NCBI GenBank assembly: GCA_013368325.1
Contig: JAACJK010000057.1
Span: forward strand, 248,001-312,000
Length of the DNA stretch: 64,000 nucleotides
From: Ephemerocybe angulata
Lineage: Eukaryota; Basidiomycota; Agaricomycetes; Agaricales; Psathyrellaceae
Direction: 5' to 3'
Positions 1 to 10,929 of the stretch are shown in pieces (position 1 is the stretch's first letter; each line of letters begins with the position of its first letter). The notes below the pieces were generated by a model, which was given only the letters and a program-made list of their open reading frames with translations, had not been told where the DNA came from and did not search any database. The position numbers and the translations under genes are program-made.

Positions 1-754
1 GGGACGAATATGTTTGGATTCTTGCGTTTGCCCGCGAATGCGTCGATTTTTGAGACGACGCCTGATCCTGCTAGTGGTCCGACGGCTGCTCATTGGGAGG
101 TGCTTTTCTCTGTGAGTCCTACTACATCGTCTTAGTGTGGCAACTGCCAGCTTCTACGCTCTATACTGATGTTTGTTTTCTCAGAATTTCTATGCCAGTG
201 GAAGCGCGGCTGTACCGCCGCCGAATCCAAACGGGAGCTACATAACAGCCGTCGCCGCTCTTATTTCTCCTACCTCTCGTGAGCTCTTCTCTATTTGTCT
301 GCATACTGCTATGAACATCATTCAAGGCGGCACTGTCAAACTCGCATCCAACAACCCTTTCGAAGCTCCCCACATCGACCTCGGCCTCCTAGCCTCCGAG
401 TTCGACAGGTTTGTCCTACGCGAGGCCATACGCGCCCTCAAGCGCTTCTTCTGTGCCAGTCCCTGGACCGACTACGTCATCTCCCCAGTCGGGGGCCTCG
501 CTGGTGACGCTGACGCTGAGCTCGACGCATACGTGCGCTCCATCGCGACGACCGTTTTCCATCCTGTGGGCACGGCGTCCATGTCCCCTGCGCACGTGGA
601 GTGGGGTGTCGTCGACCCGCATCTGAGGCTGAAGGGTGCGGAGGGTGTGAGGATTGTGGATGCGTCGGTTTTCCCCTTTGTACCTAATGCGCATACGGCG
701 GGACCGACTTATTTGCTTGCCGAGCGGGCTGCGAGTCTTATTAGGGGATACTAA
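1..754 (+). CDS. GMC oxidoreductase, C-terminal part (5' end outside window)
   Basis: C-terminal part of a glucose-methanol-choline family FAD oxidoreductase, resembling the aryl-alcohol oxidase / choline dehydrogenase group, which oxidise alcohols using FAD. The last exon holds the conserved stretch HPVGTASM, whose His belongs to the active site, followed by GVVDPHLRLKG, VRIVDASVFP and the closing NAHTAGPTYLLAERAA. Two introns are visible: 112-184, and 279-326, which is 48 bp and therefore in frame so that a naive ORF reads through it. Removing 279-326 restores the family motif TSRGTVKLASNNPF. The gene enters from the left edge, so the FAD-binding N-terminus and any signal peptide cannot be judged. 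The stop codon is at 752-754. Family assignment is firm; the substrate is unknown. Confidence 0.9.
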
Positions 755-1022
755 GAAGATGTTTTGGTGCTGAATTCGAATGTATTGCTGCTCTATGCTT
801 TTTTCAGGATTGAGGTAAGGCTTGCTACTGTCTTCGACCTGTAGGAGGCAGCCGCACTTTCGGGCGCTCGCGGTTGCGAACTGCGTCATTGGTCACGGTG
901 ATTGGCGCCGGTCAACCTGGCATGTGACCGTGTTTGAGACATTATGACGTCACGCGGTTCGTCCGTCCTTAAAAGCTTCGGTTTCTCGAGCAACAAGGTC
1001 AACAGTTCTCCATTAACCCACC
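755..1022. other. Intergenic, contains GGTCAC/GTGACC pair
   Basis: Short spacer between the GMC gene and the next ORF. It has GGTCAC near 892 and GTGACC near 923, but no gene. No clear TATA box was seen. Confidence 0.5.
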
Positions 1023-1448
1023 ATGATGTTCAAACAGCTCTTAAAACCTGGAATGGCCATCGCCGCATCCTCGCCGGCCAGTCGCACGATAGCGAGCATT
1101 GTACCTCGCCCCATCGCCATCACCAAACACTGCTATTCGGCCAAGGCGTCACCCAAGCATAACAGCGACACCTACGCCAAGGACGACGTCGACCCAAGCC
1201 CACCCAGTGACAGCAGCGTCTTCAAAGTTGACTCGGGCTCTGAGTGCGTTCAAAAGCCCACGGAGAAGACGCTCTCTGGGGAATGGAGCAAGGCCGGGGC
1301 CCGGACGAACGAATACGCGAGTAGCGATCCTGCGTATAACACCAAAGCTGGAAAGCAGCCTCGTTATGGAGGCTTGGAGGGGGAGGCACCAAAACCGAGT
1401 GAAACTAATGAGGGCCCGGAAGCGAAGGGCTCTCATGGACGTCAATAG
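1023..1448 (+). CDS. Small hypothetical protein, likely mitochondrial
   Basis: Single-exon ORF of 141 codons. The first 45 residues are rich in Arg, Lys, Ser and Ala without acidic residues, as in a mitochondrial targeting peptide. The rest is hydrophilic and probably disordered, with a Gly/Pro/Lys-rich tail (GKQPRYGGLEGEAPKPSE). It resembles the short basidiomycete proteins commonly annotated as hypothetical; I do not recognise a catalytic domain. The start ATG at 1023 has a good context (caccATG), with another Met directly after it. The stop is at 1446-1448. Function is unknown. Confidence 0.55.
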   Translation: MMFKQLLKPGMAIAASSPASRTIASIVPRPIAITKHCYSAKASPKHNSDTYAKDDVDPSPPSDSSVFKVDSGSECVQKPTEKTLSGEWSKAGARTNEYASSDPAYNTKAGKQPRYGGLEGEAPKPSETNEGPEAKGSHGRQ

Positions 1449-1759
1449 GAAGGTAACTGCTGTAACTGGGTTGAATTACCTCTTCAGCGCTGACATCTAG
1501 TACACAGGATGTTTTGGGACAGGACTTGAATCCATACCAATAACAAACTCGATGTAATACAACCTGAAATAATGTACTCAGTCACACACTCTCCTGGAAC
1601 CTGAGGCCTGAGGCCTGAGGTTTCTTAATTCGCCAAGAGGCGATTCCCGATTGTCGCGAGGACAGGCGGCTACTAACCCTAACCCATTCGCCGGCCTCAA
1701 TTTGCCTCAATTTGCCCCAGCGGACGCGCTAATGTTCTTGTACTCCAACCACCACCACC

Positions 1760-3388
1760 ATGCACCAGTGCTTGCGCATTCCTGAAGTTGTTCGCAATAT
1801 CTGCGATTGCTTGGCGCAGTCTCACTTACTCTCCGTTGCATTGACCTCTCTAACATTGCTTGAGCCTGCCCTTGACAGTATCTGGGAAAGCATCGATACC
1901 TTCGACCCCATTATTGCTTGTTTGCCTGCGGACTTATGGAGGAAAGACGAAGTAGAGGGACCGAGTGGAGACAGTTATACTTCCCTGGTGGGGCCGCTTA
2001 CTTCTCAGGGCGGATAAAACTATGCTAATATGAGAGTCCAGTTTTTACGCCGCCCCATTGAAGAGAAAGACCTGACTCGCTACCTGACCCGTTATGCTGG
2101 GCGAATCCGGGACATCGATTTCAACTTCCAGCCAGGCGATAGAATTCTAGCTTTGGAAGGATTTCAAGGCTTGCAATTGGTGACGAGGTATCGACCGGGG
2201 GCGCTCTCCCCCAACTTGAAGTCGTTCGAATGGTTGTCCCCGACACCCCTCCAAGAGCTGGTTGGGGTCGACTTTTCGCGGCAGCTGTCGCCGTATATGT
2301 CACTATTTATAGGGGAATCCGTCGTTTCTCTATCCTCAGCGGACCAGGCAGACAACCCTCTCCACATTGCTGCAATCCGGTCAACGATAGAACGCCTACC
2401 TCGACTGAAGTCACTCAACGTGGCTGACCACACAGAAGAGCCTCTGAGGGACTACTATTTGGAGCAATACACCTATATGGCCCATCTCCAGTACCTCACA
2501 ATGAACAGTCTATCTCCCGAGGCGGTATCCCGCATTGCGTTGCTTCCGTCGCTCAGGAACCTTACGGTGTGGGACGATCGTTCAAATGAGCTTCACAGCG
2601 CAGTCCTGGAAACGCTTGCTCGAGGACCGCGGATTACGGATGGGTTTCGCTCCCTTAGGGCCATCGCAGTCACCTCGGACAGGCCAACATCCATCATGAC
2701 ACTCCTCCCGTCGCTTCCTCACACCAACATGGTCAAGCGCATCACTTGCAATATGGATACGGCCACCTCACCTGAGGAATGGCAAGAAGTTGTCGACGCC
2801 GTTGGAACGTATGGCAATCCCGACACCCTGGACGATTTGTATCTGGACAGCTCGGTTATGTGTCCGGTGGAAAGGGAGGTCTTGGACATGAAGTTTCGCC
2901 CAGAAGTCAAAATCACGGCACTCACCAAGTTCAGGAAGCTCGCCAAACTTATGCTTCGCTTCGAAGGCGGGGTGCAGGTCCGAGCTGAGGATATTCCGGC
3001 TATTCGAGATGCGTGGCCGAAGATGTGCTCGCTTAACCTTCTTCCGACGCAGGCGTGTCACAGCCGAATCCCTGCAATCAATCATACCCATGTTCTCGAG
3101 ATTTTGAAGGGCTGCCCGAACCTCGATATACTTGCCTTGCGGTTTGATACCACTCAGTTGACGGACGAGGAGGCGGAGGCGGATTGTAAATTCGACCTTG
3201 GCATCCTTTGTGTGGGCGCCTCCCCGATATGGTCGCCGTCTATTGTTGCGAAGTTCATCAGGTCTTACTTCCCAGATCTTCGCCGTTTGGGTGTTTACTA
3301 TCCGGGCAGGCTTGGGGATACAGCTACGAAAGGTCGTCCGATGAGGGACAAGCGCTGGTCGGCTGTGCTGAAAGAGCTGGAATTGTGA
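1760..3388 (+). CDS. F-box-like / leucine-rich protein
   Basis: Probable substrate-receptor type F-box protein of the large basidiomycete family. The N-terminus (about residues 5-50) matches the degenerate F-box of this group: IPEVVRNICDCL, then an ALTSLTLLEPALDSIW stretch. The remainder is a series of hydrophobic repeats resembling leucine-rich repeats (YLTMNSLSPEAVSRIALLPS and similar). The two ORF pieces are in the same frame and are joined by an inferred 90-bp intron 1952-2041, giving PADLWRKDE then FLRRPIEEKD, which matches the usual order in homologues; a donor at 1988 is a second option. The ORF stops at 3386-3388 exactly on a GTGAGT-like sequence, so a missed terminal exon is possible. 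Such proteins usually link targets to SCF ubiquitin ligases; the target is unknown. Confidence 0.65.
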
Positions 3389-4520
3389 GTCGTATGAGCG
3401 CAGCCACCCCAAAATCGGTTCGGCGACGAGGACGAATTGGACTTAGAAACATACCAAAGGACTGTCAACTGCGTTTCAATATATAATTTCTCTTCTATAA
3501 AGGATAGAGCGACACCCAACTACAAAACGGTTCATGCCGCACTGCGATGCGTGTGCCCAGCTTGGCCCCTAACTTTGGCGGTCCCACGGGTCGGAGGATG
3601 CCGAGCCATCCTTTCCAAGCGAACTTCGAGTTCGCAACTCCTCTCCTGCCACGACCTCGCGATATGCTCCTGTGCGAGCTATACATTCTCAACTGCCGGA
3701 ACATTAGCCGGAATATCTGTCAACTTCTGTCCCACATGGGGTCCGTACTGGCAGAAAACTAAGTCGAAATAACTGGTCTTGTTCCACCGAATCGCGCCAC
3801 TATAGCCCGCGCAGGAAGAGAAGTTGCTTGGACTTGCGTGGAAGCACGGCACCATCCTTCGGCGTGGCTACGGAGCGGCAAATGGGCTAGGGAAGTGCTG
3901 CGCTATTCATGGGAGGTTGGGAGACTGGAATCGAGGTAAGGACAAGCCGAGGGTGTGCGTCATGATTGGCGCCAAATTGAAGTCTGCAATTTGTGACTGG
4001 CAAAGCACTAACTGGCTGCCCACAGGCCCCATATCCCCGAGCTTTTCACTGCGATTTGTGAACAAGGCGATACGCCGATCATGAGTTCATACATAAGTAT
4101 ACAGCTTATTGAAGATTTAGACTGGCTGCGTTCTCAAGTCCCCTCAACTCGAACTTGGCATCAATGAACCTACCCTCGGCTCCTCTTACCTATTGCGCAG
4201 TCCTTGCTGGGCTTCGCATTCGACAATCTTACGGCACCAGAACGAGCATCTGCGGAGATTGTACCACTATGGCCCTTGTCTGCGCTTCTTGCTACGTCCT
4301 TCTGTGCCAGTGGCTCCTCAGTGCTGACGTGCCGACGCTAGTCGTCTGCCTACCAAGTTTGTTCACAGTTCAATACACTTCATGCCTTGCCGTGGTTCCT
4401 CGTCACTGCCAGCAGGACAACCGGATCAAAGAATAGTGGGCATTTTTTGCGCCCGCCGCCATCCAGGGTCTTCCAACCTGTCCAGTATATTTCTGGGTGC
4501 TCTATGGATGCGGCGATGAC
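3389..4520. other. Intergenic region, no gene seen
   Basis: About 1.1 kb between the F-box-like gene and the first P450. Short ORFs occur on both strands, but none has a recognisable domain, a coherent splice pattern or a convincing start. I see nothing supportable here. Confidence 0.5.
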
Positions 4521-4529
4521 TATATATAA
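4521..4529 (+). promoter_or_regulatory. TATA box of P450 gene 1
   Basis: TATATATAA lies 36 bp before the ATG at 4565. An in-frame upstream ATG at 4535 would sit almost on the TATA box, so the TATA position favours 4565 as the start. Confidence 0.55.
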
Positions 4530-4564
4530 TACATATGCTCGAAGTGAGAGGAGTATCCACAACA

Positions 4565-7014
4565 ATGATTTCACTCAACAACCTCGGCATTGACAACTAC
4601 TTCAAATACGTCTACGCTCTGCTAGCAGGCTGGCTAATATGGGGCGTTGTTCGCCGTTTCCTCTTCCCCCACCCCTTCGATAAGATTCCTGGACCTGCCA
4701 AAGGGTCATTCATCTCCGGTGCGTTCCATCTAACTATCCCTCAATACGCAAATTCATACGCTAACTTTCCAACGCGCTAGGCAATCTTTTCGAGGTGTTC
4801 GGCCCAAACGGATTGGAATTCCACCACTCCTTGACCAAGAATTGTACGCTCATTCCCCTCTTAGAGGTGGCCCCGAATTCTAATCCCTTGTCACCTCCAG
4901 ACGGGAAAGTGGTCAGGACCTTTGGTTTGCTGAATGTGAGGATCGAGCGGCTTTCTGGGCCAAAAACACCAATTCACATTCGGGCTCCGCCCACTAGGAA
5001 CGTGTCCTTTTCATCAGAGACCCCAAGGCGTTGCAGTACATCTTCCTGAAGGACCAGGACCTTTATCAGCAGCCTAACCAAATCCTGCTGTACGTTGATG
5101 CCTTTACTCTTTCTGGCACTCAGAAACTCATTACGCACCATGCGAACAGGTCCGCCCGCAAGATATTTGGACCTGGCTTAATATCCACTCTAGGTCAGTA
5201 TGCGAGTTTCGATTTATCTGGCGCGCCTTCACTAACCGTTATCCTCTCGAAGGCGATCAGCACAAGAGGCAACGAAAGATGCTTAACCCCGTTTTTTCAA
5301 TCGCGCACATGAAGAAAATGAGTGAGCATTCTCAGTCGTTTCTTTGCACCGTATATTGAGCCAAAATATCTAGTCCCGACCTTCTTTGCTGTAACATATG
5401 ACCTGCGTGACGTCCTTTTGCGTAAAATCGCCGACGGTCCTCAAGAAGTGGGTTACACCTATATAACCCTCTATCCCTCTACTCTACTGAATCTCTTGTA
5501 CACAGGTCGAAATGGTCAGCTGGCTAACTAGAGTCGCCCTCGAGATCATCTCGCTATGCGGCATGGGCAAATCCTTCAGCCCCATAGCTGAGAACCAAGA
5601 AGAGCATAGATATATCTCCTCCATGAAATTACTTGGGTGCGCAACAAAACTTTAATTTTACCGTACAACACTCATCGCAGCAACCTTCGCACATTGCAGA
5701 CCCGTCGGAAGAAAGCTGTTACTTCTCAACAAGTATATTTTACCCTGGATCATTAACTACAAGATTGGAACCCCGCGCATGCACCGACTGGTCGCAGACG
5801 CTCTGCCATTCCCGAGCTTGCACAAAATCTGCGAGATAATTGACGTCATGCACGAAGAATCAACCCACATATACGACTCGAAGAAGAAGGCGCTCGCAGC
5901 GGGTGGGAAGGCGGACGAAGAGCAAAAAGACATTCTCAATATTCTCAGTGAGTTTATCGCTCTCTACTATGATATCCCACTCACACGATTGCCTTACAGT
6001 GCGAGAGAATCTCAAAGCATCTGCCGAGAACAAACTCGAAGACGATGAAGTCATTGCGCAGATTTCGTACGCTTGCTTTCAAATTTAAGAGTCTATGAGC
6101 CTTACCACGCTATCCTAGGACTCTTATGTTTGGGGCCAGTGATACGACGTCAAGTGCATTCGTTCGCATCCTTTGGCTGTTGGCCAAACATCAAGATGTG
6201 CAAGCTAAACTCCGAGAGGAAATCCGTGATGCTAAACGCTTCGACGGAGAGCCGGACTACGAGCAGCTAGCAGCGCTGACATACCTTGACGCTGTCTGTC
6301 GGGAGACTCTCCGAATGTGAGTGATGGCGCTTGGCTATCTATGAGACACTACTCACTCCAGATATATAGGTATCCCCCAGCTGCGCTTCTTTCACGACAG
6401 TACGTTACCCCTCGGCACTCGCACACCCCGTTCATCGTGAATCTAATTTGTAGTTGCAGGGCTTTAGCTGACACCATCCTACCCTTATCTCAGCCGATTA
6501 AGGGAACCAATGGGAAGGATATTCCAGAGATTCACATACCCAGGGGCACCGTTATGCAAATCTCCATTCAGGAAACAAACCAGGACCCAGAAATCTGGGG
6601 CCCCGACTCGGGCGAGTGGAAGCCTGAACGCTGGCTCTCCCCGCTTCCGGACTCCGTCCTCAACGCGCGTATCCCAGGGGTCTATTCTCACCTGTGAGTC
6701 GTTAGCTTATATCTGAATGACGACCGCAGTCCTGAGCCTCATTTTAGCATGACCTTTATTGGAGGGTCAAAGGCATGCATCGGCTTTAAATTCGCAGAGA
6801 TGGAAATCAGTACGTCAACGGCCTCCCTCCATCCAAATTATCGCAATTAATGACTCCTACTTCAGAGGTTATATTGTACGTCCTGATCGAACTTTTCCAG
6901 TTCGACCTGCCGAAGAAGGAGATATTCTGGAAATTCACTGGCCTCGTGTCGCCGTCGGTCGACCTCAACGAGTTGAAGCCCCAACTTCCGGTTATCGTTT
7001 CGCGTGCGCTCTAG
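4565..7014 (+). CDS. Cytochrome P450 monooxygenase (1 of 3)
   Basis: Microsomal P450, intact when its roughly fourteen exons are joined. It begins with a membrane anchor (about residues 10-30, YVYALLAGWLIWGVV) and the proline hinge HPFDKIPGPAKG. Next come an I-helix oxygen-activation motif GASDTTSSA, the K-helix ETLR, the WKPERW motif, and the heme loop FIGGSKACIG whose Cys is at 6776-6778. The residue two before that Cys is Lys (6770-6772), where the two neighbouring paralogues and most P450s have Arg. It also lacks the intron both neighbours carry after VTYD (near 5400). The end reads LPVIVSRAL. Three homologues in tandem with the same intron pattern indicate local duplication. The substrate is unknown. 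Confidence 0.9.
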
Positions 7015-7562
7015 TAGCTCTAGTACTACGTTCGGTTCGTATCCCTTAACTTCTGTACACGTTTGACTAAACTACCACACCTGTATCCTCCCTTACGTTC
7101 GTTATCAATTACCACATTGCTCAACAAAGAATCCGCTGACGTCAGTAAGCCCCGGCGCTAATTCGAATTGGCATTAAGCGCGCTTCAATAACCGGTTGGA
7201 ACATGGCACAATCCATTGACAACCTTCACAGGTTCAGCTGATCACTTCCAGAAGTTCTACTGCCGCGTACGATCCAGAACTATCTTTACTATGTAAGGCC
7301 TGTTTGCTAAAATCTATATTAGTACACATCGTCCGTGATGGATCGGTCTTCTTAAGAGCCTTTCTACTTCTTTTCAGGCTATTGCATACACCTGCTTTGT
7401 TGAATCCCTAAAGACCGACTAACTTGGTGCGCAGACCACTCCACCTCCGTTGTGCATGGCTTCTTCTTTTCACACCGGCAGCGATGCGTACCGGAAGCGT
7501 ACCGAACGCTACGCAGGCACCTCAACGTAATTAAGAAGCTCGCCCCAGCATTCACTTTGCAG
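7015..7562. other. Intergenic region between P450 genes 1 and 2
   Basis: About 0.55 kb of non-coding sequence with no recognisable gene. It should contain the promoter of P450 gene 2. Confidence 0.5.
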
Positions 7563-7568
7563 TATAAG
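7563..7568 (+). promoter_or_regulatory. TATA box of P450 gene 2
   Basis: TATAAG sits about 45 bp before the ATG at 7609, matching the TATA-to-ATG spacing of the other two P450 genes. Confidence 0.45.
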
Positions 7569-7608
7569 TAGTACTGAGAAGACGAGAACAAATGCCATCT
7601 TCACTGAC

Positions 7609-10166
7609 ATGCTTGACTCTCAACTGCTTCGGACTGTCCCCGCTCTTCTGACCGCATGGATAGTATGGACCGTCCTCAAACGCTTTGTTTTCTCCCATCC
7701 GCTCGATAGGATTCCTGGGCCTCCGGCGCAGTCATTCTACACAGGTCAGTCACGGCGATGCTGCTCTGAGCTCAAGGCATCGACATATGGCCCCTTTCTG
7801 AACCGCTTCGCTCTCAATTTAGGGAACCTTCGCCAGGTATTTAATGCTGATAGCCCGGATTATTTCCGTGCTTTGTCTGAGAAATGTACGTCTGCCACCT
7901 TATGGTACTCGTAAATATCGCAAGGCTCACGTTGAATAGACGGAAGAGTAACGCGCCTCTTCGGGCTGTTCAAGGTTAGGACTGTTCAGCTGTATCTTTG
8001 GTCAGTGTCCCAATCCGAGAGACTCACCTACTATGTCATCGATCCTATAGCAACGCATTCTACATGTCAGCGACCCCAAGGCACTTCAACACATATTTTT
8101 GAAGGTACGTTACACACACTACTAGTATGGGGTGTCTTGATCTAACCCGGGTGCTGCTCAGGAGCAACACATATACGAAGAGAGCACGTTCTTTCTTGTG
8201 TAAGACCCCCGTTTCTCCCGAGAAGAGAACAGCGGATACTGATTTAAACTGTAGCACCAACATGAAAATATTCGGCCCTGGTCTTCTTTCGACTCTAGGT
8301 GAGTCTATCCTGGCAGTTTCAGTTAACATGAACGCTCAATCTGACCGCAATAAATCCAAGGTGACCAGCACCGGAGGCAGCGCAAGATGCTCAACCCCGT
8401 CTTTTCTATTGCGCACATGCGGAGGATGAGTGAGTTAGAATGAGTTCTTGCAGGGATTTATATTGATAGTCAATAGTGCCAACTTTCTACAGCGTTACCT
8501 ACGATGTAAGCAGCCATCGACACTTCCAACTCTTGGGGCTCAATCTAACACTTCTTCCCTAAGCTGCGCCGCATACTCCTCGCCAAGACAAGAGATGGTC
8601 CTCAAACGGTGACTACTGAACCATTCTAATCTTCGGCGATGTTAATCATTGAATATCTACTCCAGACTGATATGCTCAGTTGGTTGTCTAAAGCTGCTCT
8701 AGAGATCGTTTCCCTTTGTGGCCTAGGAAAGTCACTTAGCCCGGTTACCGAAGACGAAGGGGAAGACCCGTACGTTACCGCAATAAAAACACTCACGTAT
8801 GTGACCCAGAACCGTGACTACGCCCAATTCACTTACTGACTCGCGTGCAATTCCAGTCCCGTATCCCGGCACCTTCGCCTTATGAGACAATATATCTTAC
8901 CCTTCGTCGTGAAGTACAAGCTAGCTCCGCCTCCGGTTCTCCGTATCATCTCCGACCGTCTGCCTTTACCGAGGCTGCACCAGATGTCTGGGATTGTCGA
9001 CACGATGCACGATGTATCTGTTGGGATATTCACTCAGAAGAAGAAGGAGCTTCAAGAAGTCGGCTACTCCGACGACAATCAGAAGGATTTCCTCAGTATC
9101 CTCAGTTAAGCTACTAACCATCATTACTTTCACTCGTACTAATGGGCTTAATTTAGTGAGAGAAAATGCCAGGGCGTCAGCGGGAGATAGGCTGTCTGAC
9201 AATGAAGTCGTTGCGCAAATAAGGTATGATCCTATTGATTCGGTATGTCTGTCACGGTGTCTGACGCACTTTCAAGTACCTTGATGTTTGCCGCGATGGA
9301 TACCACGTCGAGCGCGTTGTCCCGCATCCTTTGGCTGCTCGCTGTACACCCGAACGTCCAAAGCAAACTCCGCGAGGAGATTCGAAAGGTCAAACAAGAG
9401 TTTGAGGAGCCTGACTACGACCAGCTTTCCTCCTTGACGTATCTCGACGCCGTTTGTCGCGAGTCGCTTCGACTGTATGTACATTTTCCAGGTTACGTTC
9501 CCTCGCGCTCACATCTTCAATACACAGCTACAGTCCCGTTCCACTTGTCACTAGACAGTAAGCCATCCCGTTCCCAACAATTAGCGCCCTTTCATTCATT
9601 TACAACGACTTAGGGCACGCAAGGACGCATTTCTACCTCTTTCAAACCCCATCAGAACCATGGACGGGAAAGAGATCCAAAGCGTTTACGTCCCAAAGGA
9701 CACCCTCATCAACGTTCCCATTCAAGCAGTCAACGAGGATCCCGGTATATGGGGGCCCGACTCGTACGAGTGGAAGCCCGAAAGATGGCTCTCCCCTCTG
9801 CCTGACTCGGTTCATGAGGCGCGCATCCCTGGGGTATACTCTAACGTGTAAGTCATCGATTCCCATGGAATACTCACACACTCATCTTATATTTCGACCA
9901 TAAGGATGACCTTTATTGGAGGCTCGAGGGCGTGCATCGGTTTCAAATTCTCTGAGATGGAAATGAGTGGGTGTTAACTCTCAACTTGCAACCTGTTAAT
10001 ACTCATGTCTTCCTTAGAGGTCATGTTGTTTGTCCTTCTCGATGCCCTTCAGTTTGACCTGGGCAAGCAAGAGATACAGTGGAATCGTAGCGGGATTGCA
10101 ACACCCTTCATTGGCAACAATGAGCTTCAGCCGGAATTACCGATGCTGATCTCCCGTGCAGCTTGA
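7609..10166 (+). CDS. Cytochrome P450 monooxygenase (2 of 3)
   Basis: Second tandem P450, predicted intact. It has an N-terminal anchor (VPALLTAWIVWTVL), the hinge HPLDRIPGPPAQ, the I-helix AAMDTTSSA, the K-helix ESLR, WKPERW, and the heme-binding loop FIGGSRACIGF with Cys at 9932-9934. Exons were joined across many short introns. Some carry unusual donors, for example GTTAAG at about 9105 and GTATGT after the K-helix. The reading frame stays open and collinear with P450s 1 and 3, including the stretch IFGPGLLSTLGDQHRRQRKM. It keeps the intron after VTYD that gene 1 lacks. The stop is at 10164-10166. It is membrane-bound in the ER and needs a P450 reductase not found in this window. The substrate is unknown. 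Confidence 0.9.
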
Positions 10167-10878
10167 TGTTGAGCTACCTCCTCCGCCCAGGCTCGCCGAG
10201 GTGCCACCACTGCTAGAAATACATTTTCATACCTGTGCATCGAGAGGTTCTAGTTGTGCCCCCTTTCCTAAGGTACCCGTCGGGCTGTACCGATGTCTCC
10301 CAATCGTCATAAATTCAATCTGTTTTTCGCTGTTCTGACAAGGCCTTCAAAGTCCGACGACGGGCGCTAAATCAAGCTGGCGGGCGCTCGACTGGTAGGT
10401 ATCCGAGGAGAATCAAGTAAAGGTTATAATTATAGTTGCGACTATAGGAGTTTTGCCAATGACGCAGCAATGCATCTCCGAGGCACGCTGCTGGTTAGGA
10501 AAGGTAATTCGTCTGGATGCATCGGAATGAGCCGGATTGGTGTGATGGCGGAAGATGAAAGTTCGGCATGGCAGCCATGGCTTGACGACGTGTTCAGTTC
10601 TGAGCTGTTCCTGGAGTTCTTCGTCGCGGTTTCCTTCCTCCCGAGCGTTTCAGGCCGTGCCATCTCGCAAGCCCACTTAGCTGCGAGCCGACTGCGGATC
10701 ATCAAATCCTACTACGTATATGTGGTTGCATGCAGGTAGAAAGCCCATCTTGAATCATGCTTTCGAGATGTCTATCACCCTCCGACTCCGCCAACACATA
10801 TTCTGCGTGTTCACATCTCCACGATCGTGGCAAAGCGCAGCTTCTCGGGCACACATGATCTCAGTGGCGTGTAGTGAA
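10167..10878. other. Intergenic region between P450 genes 2 and 3
   Basis: About 0.7 kb. Overlapping short ORFs on both strands near 10442-11027 have no domain or splice support. No gene is called. Confidence 0.5.
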
Positions 10879-10887
10879 TATATATAA
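10879..10887 (+). promoter_or_regulatory. TATA box of P450 gene 3
   Basis: TATATATAA lies about 42 bp before the ATG at 10930, as in P450 gene 1. Confidence 0.55.
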
Positions 10888-10929
10888 GAAGCGCAACCAC
10901 ACCAGAGAACATTGCCCAGGTCATCCGAC

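Noticed and set aside
892..928. GGTCAC/GTGACC pair as a solo element end
   Set aside because: Only one copy in each orientation, with no further repeats or flanking duplication; chance is enough.
1674..1683. Telomere-like TAACCCTAACCC
   Set aside because: Fewer than two repeat units within a gene-rich region.
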